Assembly: GCA_009911355.1 (NCBI GenBank)
Contig: QXXE01000001.1
Span: forward strand, 93,315-157,314
DNA length: 64,000 nucleotides
Direction: 5' to 3'
Origin: Clostridiaceae bacterium
GTDB lineage: Bacteria; Bacillota; Clostridia; Oscillospirales; Butyricicoccaceae
Shown here piece after piece: positions 51,207 to 59,480 of this stretch. The translations under genes and the position numbers were made by a program. Positions within the stretch are counted from its first letter, which is position 1. Each line of letters starts with the position of its first letter. The notes under the pieces are model-generated. The model saw only the letters and a list, made by a program, of their open reading frames with translations, was not told the DNA's origin and searched no databases.

Positions 51207-52222
51207 GAGCTACCACCTCCCCGCAGGCTGTTCAGGTACGGGTCGAGCGCCATCCAGCTTTGGTGCTCCATCAGGCAGGAAAACAGCACTTTTGCGACGT
51301 AAACCAACGTATTTTTGCGTATCCCAGCCTGATTGCTGTGAACCCGGTCGAGCGCTTCCTGCACGATCTCGCTGTCCAGCCCATAGAGCCGCGACCGCAC
51401 GTAGTCCTGCGGATAGCAGCATTTCCCGATGCGCACCTCATCGGCGTAGTACAGCCACGAGATGCAGCTGCACATGAGCTGGTGTTCGTCTTCCTCGAAG
51501 TCGCCGAGCTCGCAGCCGTCAAAAAGCAATTTCAGGCACTCCTCGTCCAACAGACGAACAGACTGATTCTCCGTATCACTCTTGTAAATATTTTTCCTGT
51601 AAGTATTACTTGGGTGCCATTTCGGCAGGTCTTGATGTGCTGTTTCGGCAGGTCTTGATATGCCATATTGGCAGGTCAAGACATCCACTTTCGGCAGGTC
51701 TTGCGCGGGCGCAGCAGTACCGTTCTGCGGCAAATCAGCCGATTCCGAGGGGATTTCAGCAGAAATATCTTCGTCCGCAGCTTCTTCGCCTTCCTCAAGA
51801 CCTTCCATTTCGGCAGGTCTTGCAGGCTCATCACAGAAGGGCGCGGATTGGTAGGTCTGCGGTGTTTCATGCTCCACGTCGGCAAGATAAATGTGGTTCG
51901 GCAGGCCACGCCCGCGCCGCTGCTCCCAGATTAGATTCGCGTCCTGCAATTCCTTGAAGCTGGCGATCGCGCGTTTGTAGCTGACCTGCATCTCTTCAGC
52001 GAGTTCCTCCCGGGTAAAAATGACGTAGACCTCATCCTGCTCGGAAACCCAGCCATTCCGCTGGGACAGCTGGTAGCGGTTAAGCAGGAAGGTGTAGGCG
52101 ACTTTCGCATACACGCTCAAGCCGGAATATTTTTGCTCTGCAAACAGCCAGCGCGGCATTTGCAGGTGGAAAAACGAAACGATCTGCGACCGCTTCATCA
52201 GCGGGAAATTCGGTGCATTCAT
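51203..52222 (-). CDS. repA: RepA_N-family replication initiator
   Basis: 339 residues; ATG 52222 after GAGGAGGG. The N-terminal RepA_N domain is clear: MKRSQIVSFFHLQMPRWLF, YAKVAYTFLLNRYQLSQ, FTREELAEEMQVSYKRAI, FKELQDANLIWEQRRGRG (residues about 8-115). The C-terminal domain ends AKVLFSCLMEHQSWMALD. Between them is a low-complexity linker; its DNA carries iterons at 51621-51822. RepA_N proteins initiate theta replication of low-copy plasmids of Firmicutes and bind iterons inside their own gene. This shows the element has an autonomous replication function. Confidence 0.85.
   Translation of the reverse strand: MNAPNFPLMKRSQIVSFFHLQMPRWLFAEQKYSGLSVYAKVAYTFLLNRYQLSQRNGWVSEQDEVYVIFTREELAEEMQVSYKRAIASFKELQDANLIWEQRRGRGLPNHIYLADVEHETPQTYQSAPFCDEPARPAEMEGLEEGEEAADEDISAEIPSESADLPQNGTAAPAQDLPKVDVLTCQYGISRPAETAHQDLPKWHPSNTYRKNIYKSDTENQSVRLLDEECLKLLFDGCELGDFEEDEHQLMCSCISWLYYADEVRIGKCCYPQDYVRSRLYGLDSEIVQEALDRVHSNQAGIRKNTLVYVAKVLFSCLMEHQSWMALDPYLNSLRGGGSS
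51621..51822. repeat. Iterons inside repA (probable replication origin)
   Basis: The 15-mer TTTCGGCAGGTCTTG occurs at 51621-51635, 51644-51658, 51690-51704 and 51808-51822, with a degenerate copy around 51667-51681. The GGCAGG cores of the first four repeats (51625, 51648, 51671, 51694) are exactly 23 bp apart, about two helical turns. An A/T-rich stretch lies next to them (51575-51612). In RepA_N plasmids such as pAD1 and pCF10 the origin lies within the rep gene, so this is the likely origin. Confidence 0.8.
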
Positions 52223-52308
52223 TTGGTGTAACCCTCCTCATGATGTCAAAGTTTTTCTTTATCGTACCGCGCTGGTGCGGACACCGTCTTGTGACACGTG
52301 TCCAGAAA

Positions 52309-54345
52309 TCATGTCCGGTCGATCGGCTGGAAGCCGTTCAGAAATTCGTCGAGTTCGTCCTCCTCTGCGTCCGAGGTGGAAATCGTCTGCATTGCGAATG
52401 CGTCCATGATATCACAGGCAGGGGGATTTGGCGTCTCGTTGAGCGGCGCAGCAGCAAGCGGTGTCCAAGACGGTTCTGGTGCAGACGCTTGCGGTGTAGC
52501 CATGTCTTGCACTGGCTGATAGTTGCTGATAACGACCGGACGCATCTTCTCATTTTCCGGAAGCTCCTCCGGCGTGATCTTGTACAGCTCCATGGTTTTT
52601 TCACCGCGCATCATGACCAGCACTTGCTTCGGGTCCTGGCGGAGCACTTCGTCTGGTAGCTTCAGCGCACGCTGCACGTTGCTGCGCGTCTGTGAGTAAG
52701 GGCGCGTTGAAGTATAGATCGGCGAAAACAGTGGCATAAGCGGCATCTGGTTATTGGTCACGCGGATGGTCGTCATGCCGCATTTTTTCGATACGAAGTC
52801 AGCGGTCATCTGATCGTTGCAGCCGAGGAAAATCGTGGTGTCGCAGTTGCCCGCTAGCTCCTCCCACTCGTGACGTGGATAGAAGTCGGCGAGCTGCGCA
52901 ATCGACTGGACAATCAGCTGGCAATTCATCTGATAGCCGCGCACGACGGAAAGGGTGCGCTTGAAGTCGTTCAGTTTGCCGATGTTACAAAATTCGTCCA
53001 AGCAGAAGTTGACCGGAACCGGCAACCGTCCACGGTCGCCATGCCGCCGCGCGAAGTCCTCCAGCCGAGCAAATAGCATCGTGAAGAACAGTGAACTGAG
53101 GAACGCGTAAGTGCTGTCCTGCGCGGACAGAATGCAAAAATATGCACACGGCTTCTGTCCGGGCAGTGTCAGGTCGATCGTGTTGCCTGAGGTGATTCGT
53201 TGTACCTTTTCATGCTGGAACACGCTCAGGCGGTTGCCCAGACCAATCGCCACGTTACCACGAACGTTCTCCTTTGCCTGCAAGAACAGTCCAAAGGGAG
53301 CACGTGCCGGGTGGGAGATCGGCAGCTGCCGCAGCAGCCCGTCAAGCACGTCGATGCTCTGCGTGGAAAGCAGCTGGAATACCACCGACAAACTGCGCTC
53401 CTCAATCGGCAGAAGGTTCCCCCGAGAATCACTGAGGTTCTGCACGTAGAACAGAAGCGCGGTCAGCAGGTTCAGCTCCGCTTTTGACCAAAAGTCCCCG
53501 GCCTCCTTTTCGTTGGAAGTGTTGGTGATGATCGTGTTGGAAATCGACTGCACCAGCGTTGGGTCGTGATCGGCGTCTCCAAGGCAGTTCCAGCAGTCAG
53601 AAAACTCCATGTCCAGCAGATTAAACACGCGTACCTCATAGCCTGCGTCGGTCAGGTATCCGCTCATGGATTCAAAGAGTTCCGACTTCGGGTCAGTCAC
53701 AACAAGGCTCTCTCGACGTTTGACACACTGCAAGATGAAGGGCTTCACGAAGCCACGGCTTTTGCCAGTGCCGGGTGCGCCGATAATCAAAATGTTGTCG
53801 TTGAAGCCGCCGCGCGACCTCGACGCGATGTAGTCCGCATATTTATCATCGTCGGTTTCCTTCATCTTGTGTTTGCCGTAAATCGTGCCTTGCAGGTCCG
53901 CCGCCGCACCGATTTCAAGCAGCGCACCCATTTCTTTTTTCGTCATGAAGGTTGCTGTCCCGTGCGTGCCTTCCGGCAGGATGTCAAAGCCGCGCTTGTC
54001 CTGCACCGCCTTGTAGCCGGAAAAGATGTTGTAGCCCTTTTTCGTAATCAAGCAGATTAGCAGGACGGAAACCGCCGTTGTCGCCAAGCCGGTCGGCGAA
54101 AATACGGCGATAAAATTCAGGATGGGGTTTGCTACCCAGATTGTAGGCGGCGCGTTGCCCTCCATGGAGAAAGTCGTCTGAATTCCAAGCCGGATGGAAT
54201 TGATGAACATTCCATAGAAATACCAGCCGACCACGCCGAGCACAATGTAGGTCGGGAGCTTCGCGCGGTTCTGATCATACCAACGTCCAAATCGCTTGAT
54301 GACACGGCTTTCCAAGAGCGCGAGCAGTTCAGAAGGGCGTTTCAT
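52309..54345 (-). CDS. VirD4/TraG-type coupling protein
   Basis: 678 residues. Two N-terminal membrane helices (YIVLGVVGWYFYGMFI and GLATTAVSVLLICLIT), Walker A ILIIGAPGTGKSRGFVKP near residue 190, LVVTDPKSELFESM, and Walker B VPVNFCLDEFCNIGKL near 430. This ATPase docks the DNA-relaxase complex to the secretion channel. Its ATG 54345 overlaps the upstream gene's stop by four bases. Complete length; strong assignment. Confidence 0.92.
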   Translation of the reverse strand: MKRPSELLALLESRVIKRFGRWYDQNRAKLPTYIVLGVVGWYFYGMFINSIRLGIQTTFSMEGNAPPTIWVANPILNFIAVFSPTGLATTAVSVLLICLITKKGYNIFSGYKAVQDKRGFDILPEGTHGTATFMTKKEMGALLEIGAAADLQGTIYGKHKMKETDDDKYADYIASRSRGGFNDNILIIGAPGTGKSRGFVKPFILQCVKRRESLVVTDPKSELFESMSGYLTDAGYEVRVFNLLDMEFSDCWNCLGDADHDPTLVQSISNTIITNTSNEKEAGDFWSKAELNLLTALLFYVQNLSDSRGNLLPIEERSLSVVFQLLSTQSIDVLDGLLRQLPISHPARAPFGLFLQAKENVRGNVAIGLGNRLSVFQHEKVQRITSGNTIDLTLPGQKPCAYFCILSAQDSTYAFLSSLFFTMLFARLEDFARRHGDRGRLPVPVNFCLDEFCNIGKLNDFKRTLSVVRGYQMNCQLIVQSIAQLADFYPRHEWEELAGNCDTTIFLGCNDQMTADFVSKKCGMTTIRVTNNQMPLMPLFSPIYTSTRPYSQTRSNVQRALKLPDEVLRQDPKQVLVMMRGEKTMELYKITPEELPENEKMRPVVISNYQPVQDMATPQASAPEPSWTPLAAAPLNETPNPPACDIMDAFAMQTISTSDAEEDELDEFLNGFQPIDRT

Positions 54346-55373
54346 GGCGCACCTCCCATCCGGTAAAGCTGTTCAAGCACCGCAGGTGTGAGCACCGTGA
54401 CCTCGCAGCCCTCCGACCGCAGCACATGGCGGAGGAAAATATCCTGCCCGCGCAGTGCACACAAAATCAGTTGCCTGTATCGGCCTGCGCGAGCCTGCCG
54501 CGCTGCGAGTACGGTCTCCTTCAGGTTCATATCCATACCATACCGCACAGGTAGGTTTACCGCGTTCCGGTGCGCGTGACAGTGCTGCACTGTGCCGTCG
54601 GTCAGCTGGAAAATTTGGTTGAGCCGCGCCGGGTAGTCCGGCGTTTGCAGGATGCGGAGCTGTTCGACGCCTACGTTTGTAGTCGGTAACAGTAGGCATT
54701 CACAAGGCGCGGTTTGGTAGAGTGCGGCATAAGGTTTCTTCTCGCGACGGGACTTCCGCTCAAGCGAATACTGCTGATTCAGAATTGACCAGATACCGCT
54801 ATAAGAATCACCGCAAAAGATGATGCCATAATTCTTACAATTTGCACCCAGCGCAAGCCGCGCCAGACTGTCGATTTCCCGCTCCGGCGTCAGAATGTGG
54901 TCACCCTCAGTAACCCAGTAAACCGCAAAGAGTTTCGTGTGGAGGCGGAGCAGCCCCATAAGCTGACTGCTGCCAAGAACGTTCTGCCCTTTGCGTGCGC
55001 GGAGCGAAAGCGCCGGAAGATAACCGGATTCCTCGCGAAGCTGCGTGAGTGATTCAAGGAACGGGCTGATGGCGGCGGCAAGCATGGTAGACGCAACCGC
55101 CGCGTGCTCGAAGCGCCTGCCGACCCTCTGCGTGTGCTGGTCGGCAAGATAGGAGAAGCCATGCTCCCGCAAAAGCTCGTAACCCTGTGGAGAAAGCCGC
55201 CAGCCGAAAGTCGCGTTGTAGGGGCGGATGTAGCCCTGCATCTGCCCTTGTGCCATGATGGATTCGGTGAAAATCGTGCTATTGAATTCGTTCGCGGTGT
55301 GTGCGCTGACGTTTCGGCACACCGCCAGAAGCCGGTACGCGACCGGGATGTTTTGTGTTGGTGCCATTTTCAT
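54342..55373 (-). CDS. Hypothetical conjugation-operon protein
   Basis: 343 residues from ATG 55373 (AAGGAG upstream); an earlier TTG is less likely. Features: a winged-helix-like GWRLSPQGYELLREHGFSYL near residue 60, LRARKGQNVLGSSQLMGLLR, and a C-terminal alpha/beta part YRQLILCALRGQDIFLRHVL. It might belong to the replication-relaxation type of proteins seen beside TraG, but I cannot confirm this. Translated just before VirD4. No relaxase motif (three-His or tyrosine) is visible. Confidence 0.55.
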   Translation of the reverse strand: MKMAPTQNIPVAYRLLAVCRNVSAHTANEFNSTIFTESIMAQGQMQGYIRPYNATFGWRLSPQGYELLREHGFSYLADQHTQRVGRRFEHAAVASTMLAAAISPFLESLTQLREESGYLPALSLRARKGQNVLGSSQLMGLLRLHTKLFAVYWVTEGDHILTPEREIDSLARLALGANCKNYGIIFCGDSYSGIWSILNQQYSLERKSRREKKPYAALYQTAPCECLLLPTTNVGVEQLRILQTPDYPARLNQIFQLTDGTVQHCHAHRNAVNLPVRYGMDMNLKETVLAARQARAGRYRQLILCALRGQDIFLRHVLRSEGCEVTVLTPAVLEQLYRMGGAP

Positions 55374-55507
55374 TTGATCTCCTTCCCTCAAGAATAGCTT
55401 CGGGGCAGCCAGAAGGACGCGGTAATGCGGGCTTTGAGGTCAGCGGAAATTGCGCTTTTGGGAACTTTTTACCGCGCTCAAACATCAATTTTCGCTCCAA
55501 ACCCTTG

Positions 55508-55619
55508 ACCGCCCCGATCAGAATGGGACGGTAATTTTCACTCGGTTTACCGCCCCGATTTGTAAAATACCGTCCCATTTTGCAGTCCGATACCGTCCCA
55601 TTTTCAAAATGGGACGGTA
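55508..55619. repeat. Dense inverted/direct repeat cluster
   Basis: TACCGTCCCATTTT occurs at 55568-55581 and 55591-55604; its inverse AAAATGGGACGGTA at 55606-55619 and, nearly, AATGGGACGGTA at 55522-55533. The copies at 55591-55619 form a perfect palindrome of 29 bp with one central base. A second motif CCGCCCCGAT occurs twice (about 55509 and 55550). No T-run follows, so it is not a simple terminator. Candidates: protein-binding operator, partition site, second origin or oriT. Confidence 0.75.
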
Positions 55620-56176
55620 AGGAATTTCAGCAGGTCATCGACCGGCAGGACGGTGATCTCGCAACCCTTTTGCTCCCGCTGCTCGGTGCGCAGCAGGAGG
55701 GTCACGGTCATGCCGTCGTCGTCCTCAAACAGCGTGCCTTTCATGGCATTCGTGACGCATTTCCAGTCCTTATTGTCTGGATCAAAGACGTTATCGCGTC
55801 CACGCGCCACGCAATCCGTGATTACCACCGCTGCGCGGTCAAACCACGGCAATGTCGTACCGCTATCCCGCAGATTTTTAAGCAGCAGTAAAATTGTGTT
55901 ACCGATATAACCGCTCGGCTGGCGGCGGCTGCTCACCAGCGGCGCGGAAAGCCACAGCCGTACCCAACCGGAAGCGTCAATAGTTGCTGTTTCTTCCACG
56001 TGCTGCATGGTTGGCGTGAACAGTGGATCAGTCCGACGCTGAGGGTATATCGTCATTTTCCGGCGCAGCAGAATGACCGCGTTTTCCAGCGTTTCAAGCG
56101 ATTGCTCCAGCTCCGCACGCGAATCGCAAGGGTACAGGTCAAGTAATTCCCGCAGTCTCGGCGGCATGAGCTTCAT
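55604..56176 (-). CDS. Hypothetical conjugation-operon protein
   Basis: 190 residues, ATG 56176, overlapping the VirB4 gene's 3' end by 38 bases. N-terminal coiled helix (LRELLDLYPCDSRAELEQSL), a middle with PSGYIGNTILLLLKNLRDSG and an acidic loop TLFEDDDGMTVTLLLRTEQ. I do not recognise it. Its last codons enter the repeat cluster at 55604-55619. Present between VirB4 and coupling protein genes, so a transfer role is likely. Confidence 0.6.
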   Translation of the reverse strand: MKLMPPRLRELLDLYPCDSRAELEQSLETLENAVILLRRKMTIYPQRRTDPLFTPTMQHVEETATIDASGWVRLWLSAPLVSSRRQPSGYIGNTILLLLKNLRDSGTTLPWFDRAAVVITDCVARGRDNVFDPDNKDWKCVTNAMKGTLFEDDDGMTVTLLLRTEQREQKGCEITVLPVDDLLKFLTVPF

Positions 56177-58196
56177 CTCCTTTTTCTAATTTTTCGAGAG
56201 TGGCGCGGTGACGCATCCGCTCTAAGTCGCGCCGGTCAGTCGTGATCAAATCGTGCTCCTTTTTTGAGGCGTGGACGTTCACACCAATGCGGGTTTTGCC
56301 TGCGCAAAGCAGCGCTTGACCACGCTCAAAACCTCGGTAGGAGTCGAATTCTTCATCGGTCAAGCCAAGGCTGTCCTTGATGTAATGCGCCTCGTTTTCC
56401 TCGGTTGGCAGCGCGATTTTCAGACGGCAGGCGTTGATGATGCCGCGCCCGTAGCGTCCATCTTCGAGTGCAAAATAGTCGCTCAAGTCCTGCGTTGCGC
56501 CGATGGCAATGCCGCCGTAGCCGCGGATGATCTTGAAGATTTCCAGTACAAAGTCCGCTGCCAGCATATTTGAGCCTGCGCCGATCAGCGACCACAGCTC
56601 GTCCAGAATCATAATCTTTCGCTCCGAGCGGTCTTGCTTGCAGCGATCCCAGCAGAACGAAGTTGCGAGGAACATTCCCAGCGGAAGCAGGTCCTTGCCG
56701 ATCTCGGAAATGTCGATCACGGTGTACTTGTTGCTGAGCTGCACGTTGGTCTGCCCGCCGAGCTGGTGCGCCGAACCAGAGACGAACCGCGTCAGCACCA
56801 GAGCAAGCGGTTTGCTTTCTTCTCGCTCAATCAGTACGTCGTACAGGTCTTTCAAAATCGGCATGGGTTTCATCTTACCATCTGCCCAAACGATACTTTC
56901 ATTGTCGTAATTGATACCGAAACGCGCGTAGCACTCGACCAGCGAAACGTCGAGCAGATTGCGCTGCTCCACAGTCATTTCCGGCATGAGCAGTGAGTAA
57001 AAAATATGGATTTGTGATATCTTGTCAGCGAGCAGGGAATCCTTGCTTTCGCCTTCAGGATTCAGTGCAGTGCGCCGGATTTCAAGGATGTTGATGCAGT
57101 CCCCGGAGGAAGGGGAGAGCTTGATGTACTTCCCGCCGATGGCTTCGCAGGCGATACGGTACTCATGCCCTTTCAGCGGCGCGATGATGAACGTCGGGAC
57201 GTTCTGCTGGCGATAGCGCATCGCGACCAGCTGGAGCAAGTAGGTCTTGCCCGCGCCGCTCATGCCCATGATGGAAATGTTGCCGTTCGAGTATTTGGAC
57301 GAATCGAACACGTCCACCATGCACACATTTCCGGTGTGCTGGTTGATGCCTAAAAAGATGCCAGTCTCATCGAAAATGTCGTAGGACGAGAACGGGAACG
57401 CCGACGCTGCACTCATCGTCAGCACGTTGCGGCGTGCCTTGCGTTCGATATCGGGATGCAGCTTCACCACCGGCAGGAAGGAACAGAACGCCTCGCCCTG
57501 TTGGTAGTCACAGCGTTTGCACACCATGTCCTGCGACACGCAAAGCCGCTCCACGTCCGCGACCCGTTGCTCCAGCAAGGCGGGGTCATCCGCCGTGACT
57601 TCGATCAGCGTGTACATAAAATAGAAGTCCTCATTGTAACGGTTCATACCTTCTTTGAGGTACGCGCCTGCCGCAATCGCGCTGCCGAGTTCCTCATAAT
57701 CAGAGCGGGTGTCGCCGATCTCGCGCATCCGAGAACGGCTCCACATGGTCGATTGCACGACTTTCGGGAGTATCTTGTCGCGCTGCTGGCGGCGCAGGGT
57801 AAAGCTCACACTCACCCCGTCTCCGCCCAGCGCGGACAGCCAACCGTTGCCGACCAGTGTTTGATATCCATACCCTGCGACGTATAAATATGCGTGACAA
57901 ACGCCGTCCATTTCGAGCCGGTCACGCGCGGTCAGGTCAACCGAAGCCGGGCAAATCAAGTCCATCACGGACGGCTGACCCTGTTCGAGCGTGACTTCCG
58001 GTGCAGTGCTGCGCCGCTTCCATTTGGGTTTCGGCAGGGAAAAGGCGCGGCGCTTTTTTCGCTCCTTCGGTTCGGTATCATCTGCCGGTTCCGTGGGTTT
58101 ACTGGGTTCCGGCGGCACGGTTTTCTTCACGCTGCCAGCCCGGCTCTGCGACAGCTCTTCGACCTGCCCACGGCTGAATTTTGCCTTACGCCCCAT
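56139..58196 (-). CDS. VirB4-type conjugation ATPase
   Basis: 685 residues. A basic, proline-rich N-terminus (1-60) precedes the VirB4 core: SIMGMSGAGKTYLLQLVAMR (Walker A near 315), FIIAPLKGHEYRIACEAIGG, KIMILDELWSLIGAGSNML (Walker B near 535), and GYGGIAIGATQDLSDYF with the glutamine of the sensor. VirB4 energises pilus assembly and transfer. It overlaps the preceding gene by 11 bases; both parts together reach the usual VirB4 length plus an extra N-terminal domain. Firm assignment. Confidence 0.92.
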   Translation of the reverse strand: MGRKAKFSRGQVEELSQSRAGSVKKTVPPEPSKPTEPADDTEPKERKKRRAFSLPKPKWKRRSTAPEVTLEQGQPSVMDLICPASVDLTARDRLEMDGVCHAYLYVAGYGYQTLVGNGWLSALGGDGVSVSFTLRRQQRDKILPKVVQSTMWSRSRMREIGDTRSDYEELGSAIAAGAYLKEGMNRYNEDFYFMYTLIEVTADDPALLEQRVADVERLCVSQDMVCKRCDYQQGEAFCSFLPVVKLHPDIERKARRNVLTMSAASAFPFSSYDIFDETGIFLGINQHTGNVCMVDVFDSSKYSNGNISIMGMSGAGKTYLLQLVAMRYRQQNVPTFIIAPLKGHEYRIACEAIGGKYIKLSPSSGDCINILEIRRTALNPEGESKDSLLADKISQIHIFYSLLMPEMTVEQRNLLDVSLVECYARFGINYDNESIVWADGKMKPMPILKDLYDVLIEREESKPLALVLTRFVSGSAHQLGGQTNVQLSNKYTVIDISEIGKDLLPLGMFLATSFCWDRCKQDRSERKIMILDELWSLIGAGSNMLAADFVLEIFKIIRGYGGIAIGATQDLSDYFALEDGRYGRGIINACRLKIALPTEENEAHYIKDSLGLTDEEFDSYRGFERGQALLCAGKTRIGVNVHASKKEHDLITTDRRDLERMRHRATLEKLEKGDEAHAAETAGIT

Positions 58197-58878
58197 GCGT
58201 TTCGCCTCCTTTTTCGCCGTGTACTGCGGACAGCATCGTCCGGAAGTACAGCGGGATTTTTTCGAGTTTGCTGGTCTTTTTGCAGAGCAGCCCGAACACC
58301 GTCTCTACCACGAAGTTATCGGAATAGTCGGGCTGCACGATGGTCAGGCCGCAGCGGGAAAGGTACTGCCGCGCGGTGGTTTCCACGTCATAGAGTGCGT
58401 CCGCGACCGCCGCGAAGCCGTCGCCGTGCAGCGGCATGGACGGCTCGTAACGGAACACGAGAAAAAAGCGTGTGCTGAGCGCCCCGTTTGACGCACGGAA
58501 ATGCACCTCACGGATGTTATCTTCAATCATCGCGCGGCAGGCTTCCTCACGTTCGGTGTCGTAAAATTCCCACATCCGGCTTTCGTAAGCCGTCACGTCA
58601 GTTTCGCGCGTGATGCAGAGGATTTGCAGCTCATCCGGCGCAATTTTGAGGTAATTCGCGAAATAGCCGACGATTCGGCTTTGTTCTGCGTCCGAGAGAT
58701 ACAGAAAATTGATGGGCAGGATTTCGAGCAGCTTGACATAATCACCATTTTCCGTGATAAGGACACCCTCTTGGATGTCCTTGATCGGAAGCCAGCTCGT
58801 GACGCTGCCTGGGTGATGGTCGGTGCGCACGTCCGTTTTGGGCTGCTGCGCACCGAAAATCAGTTCTTTCAGGTTCAT
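58186..58878 (-). CDS. TraC/VirB4-N-terminal-like conjugation protein
   Basis: 230 residues. Sequence such as WLPIKDIQEGVLITENGDYV, LLEILPINFLYLSDAEQSRI and AEDLQILCITRET-type strands (as DELQILCITRETDVTAYE) resembles the N-terminal, non-ATPase domain of VirB4/TraC proteins, here on a separate gene directly upstream of VirB4. It probably binds the inner-membrane complex and works with VirB4. Start ATG 58878 overlaps the PrgI-like gene's stop. Confidence 0.7.
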   Translation of the reverse strand: MNLKELIFGAQQPKTDVRTDHHPGSVTSWLPIKDIQEGVLITENGDYVKLLEILPINFLYLSDAEQSRIVGYFANYLKIAPDELQILCITRETDVTAYESRMWEFYDTEREEACRAMIEDNIREVHFRASNGALSTRFFLVFRYEPSMPLHGDGFAAVADALYDVETTARQYLSRCGLTIVQPDYSDNFVVETVFGLLCKKTSKLEKIPLYFRTMLSAVHGEKGGETHGA

Positions 58879-59189
58879 TTGATGGGATCACCTCGGTAAA
58901 TCAGGATACGGCGCGACCGCCGCCAGTGGATGTAAATGCGCAAAAACCGGGTCAGTGAATCATCCCGGATACCGATCAGCGCGAACCCGCCGACCGGTAC
59001 CAGCAGGAACAGCGATAACACGATTTTTGCGGTAACGGAAACCGGAAGAACGTTCGCGAGCAGGATGCAAAGCCCCAGCACAGGGGCGCATAAGATCACG
59101 GCTTCGACGCCGTTCCGCATCTCGAACAGACCGAACAAGCGTCCTGCATCGGTGTAGTTTGCCGGGATATGATAGCTTGTACGGTTCAA
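58875..59189 (-). CDS. PrgI/VirB3-like membrane protein
   Basis: 104 residues from TTG 59189 with AGGAGG upstream. Two membrane helices (VEAVILCAPVLGLCILLANV and KIVLSLFLLVPVGGFALIGI) and a basic tail WRRSRRILIYRGDPIK. Position before VirB4 and topology match PrgI/VirB3, which link VirB4 to the membrane in Gram-positive conjugation systems. Confidence 0.75.
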   Translation of the reverse strand: MNRTSYHIPANYTDAGRLFGLFEMRNGVEAVILCAPVLGLCILLANVLPVSVTAKIVLSLFLLVPVGGFALIGIRDDSLTRFLRIYIHWRRSRRILIYRGDPIK

Positions 59190-59470
59190 CTCTGCACCTC
59201 CTGTACGGTTTCAAAAAGTTTATCTTTGGTGCCGCTGAAATCGAACAGCGCCACATCTGCCATGCGCTGCTGCTTCATCAGCACGAGTTCCATTGCCGCG
59301 TAAAGCAGCTCGCGGGCGCGGGGAGTTAAGTCTTTCTGCCCGAGTTCGAGTGCGCTCAGGTACTGCACCGAAGTGTTTGCCGCCTCCGCGAGCGTTTCCA
59401 GCGAAATATTGTACTTCTTACGGAAATTTCGGTACGCCAGCACCGTGTTTTCTGCTTTTTCCCTCATCAT
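59186..59470 (-). CDS. XRE-type helix-turn-helix protein
   Basis: About 94 residues from ATG 59470 (or 59467, where GGAGG is eight bases away). HTH: YRNFRKKYNISLETLAEAAN, TSVQYLSALELGQKDLTPRA. The C-terminal part MKQQRMADVALFDFSGTKDK is unrecognised. It lies inside the transfer operon, overlapping the PrgI-like start by four bases, so it may regulate transfer genes. Confidence 0.75.
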   Translation of the reverse strand: MMREKAENTVLAYRNFRKKYNISLETLAEAANTSVQYLSALELGQKDLTPRARELLYAAMELVLMKQQRMADVALFDFSGTKDKLFETVQEVQS

Positions 59471-59480
59471 TTCCACCTCC

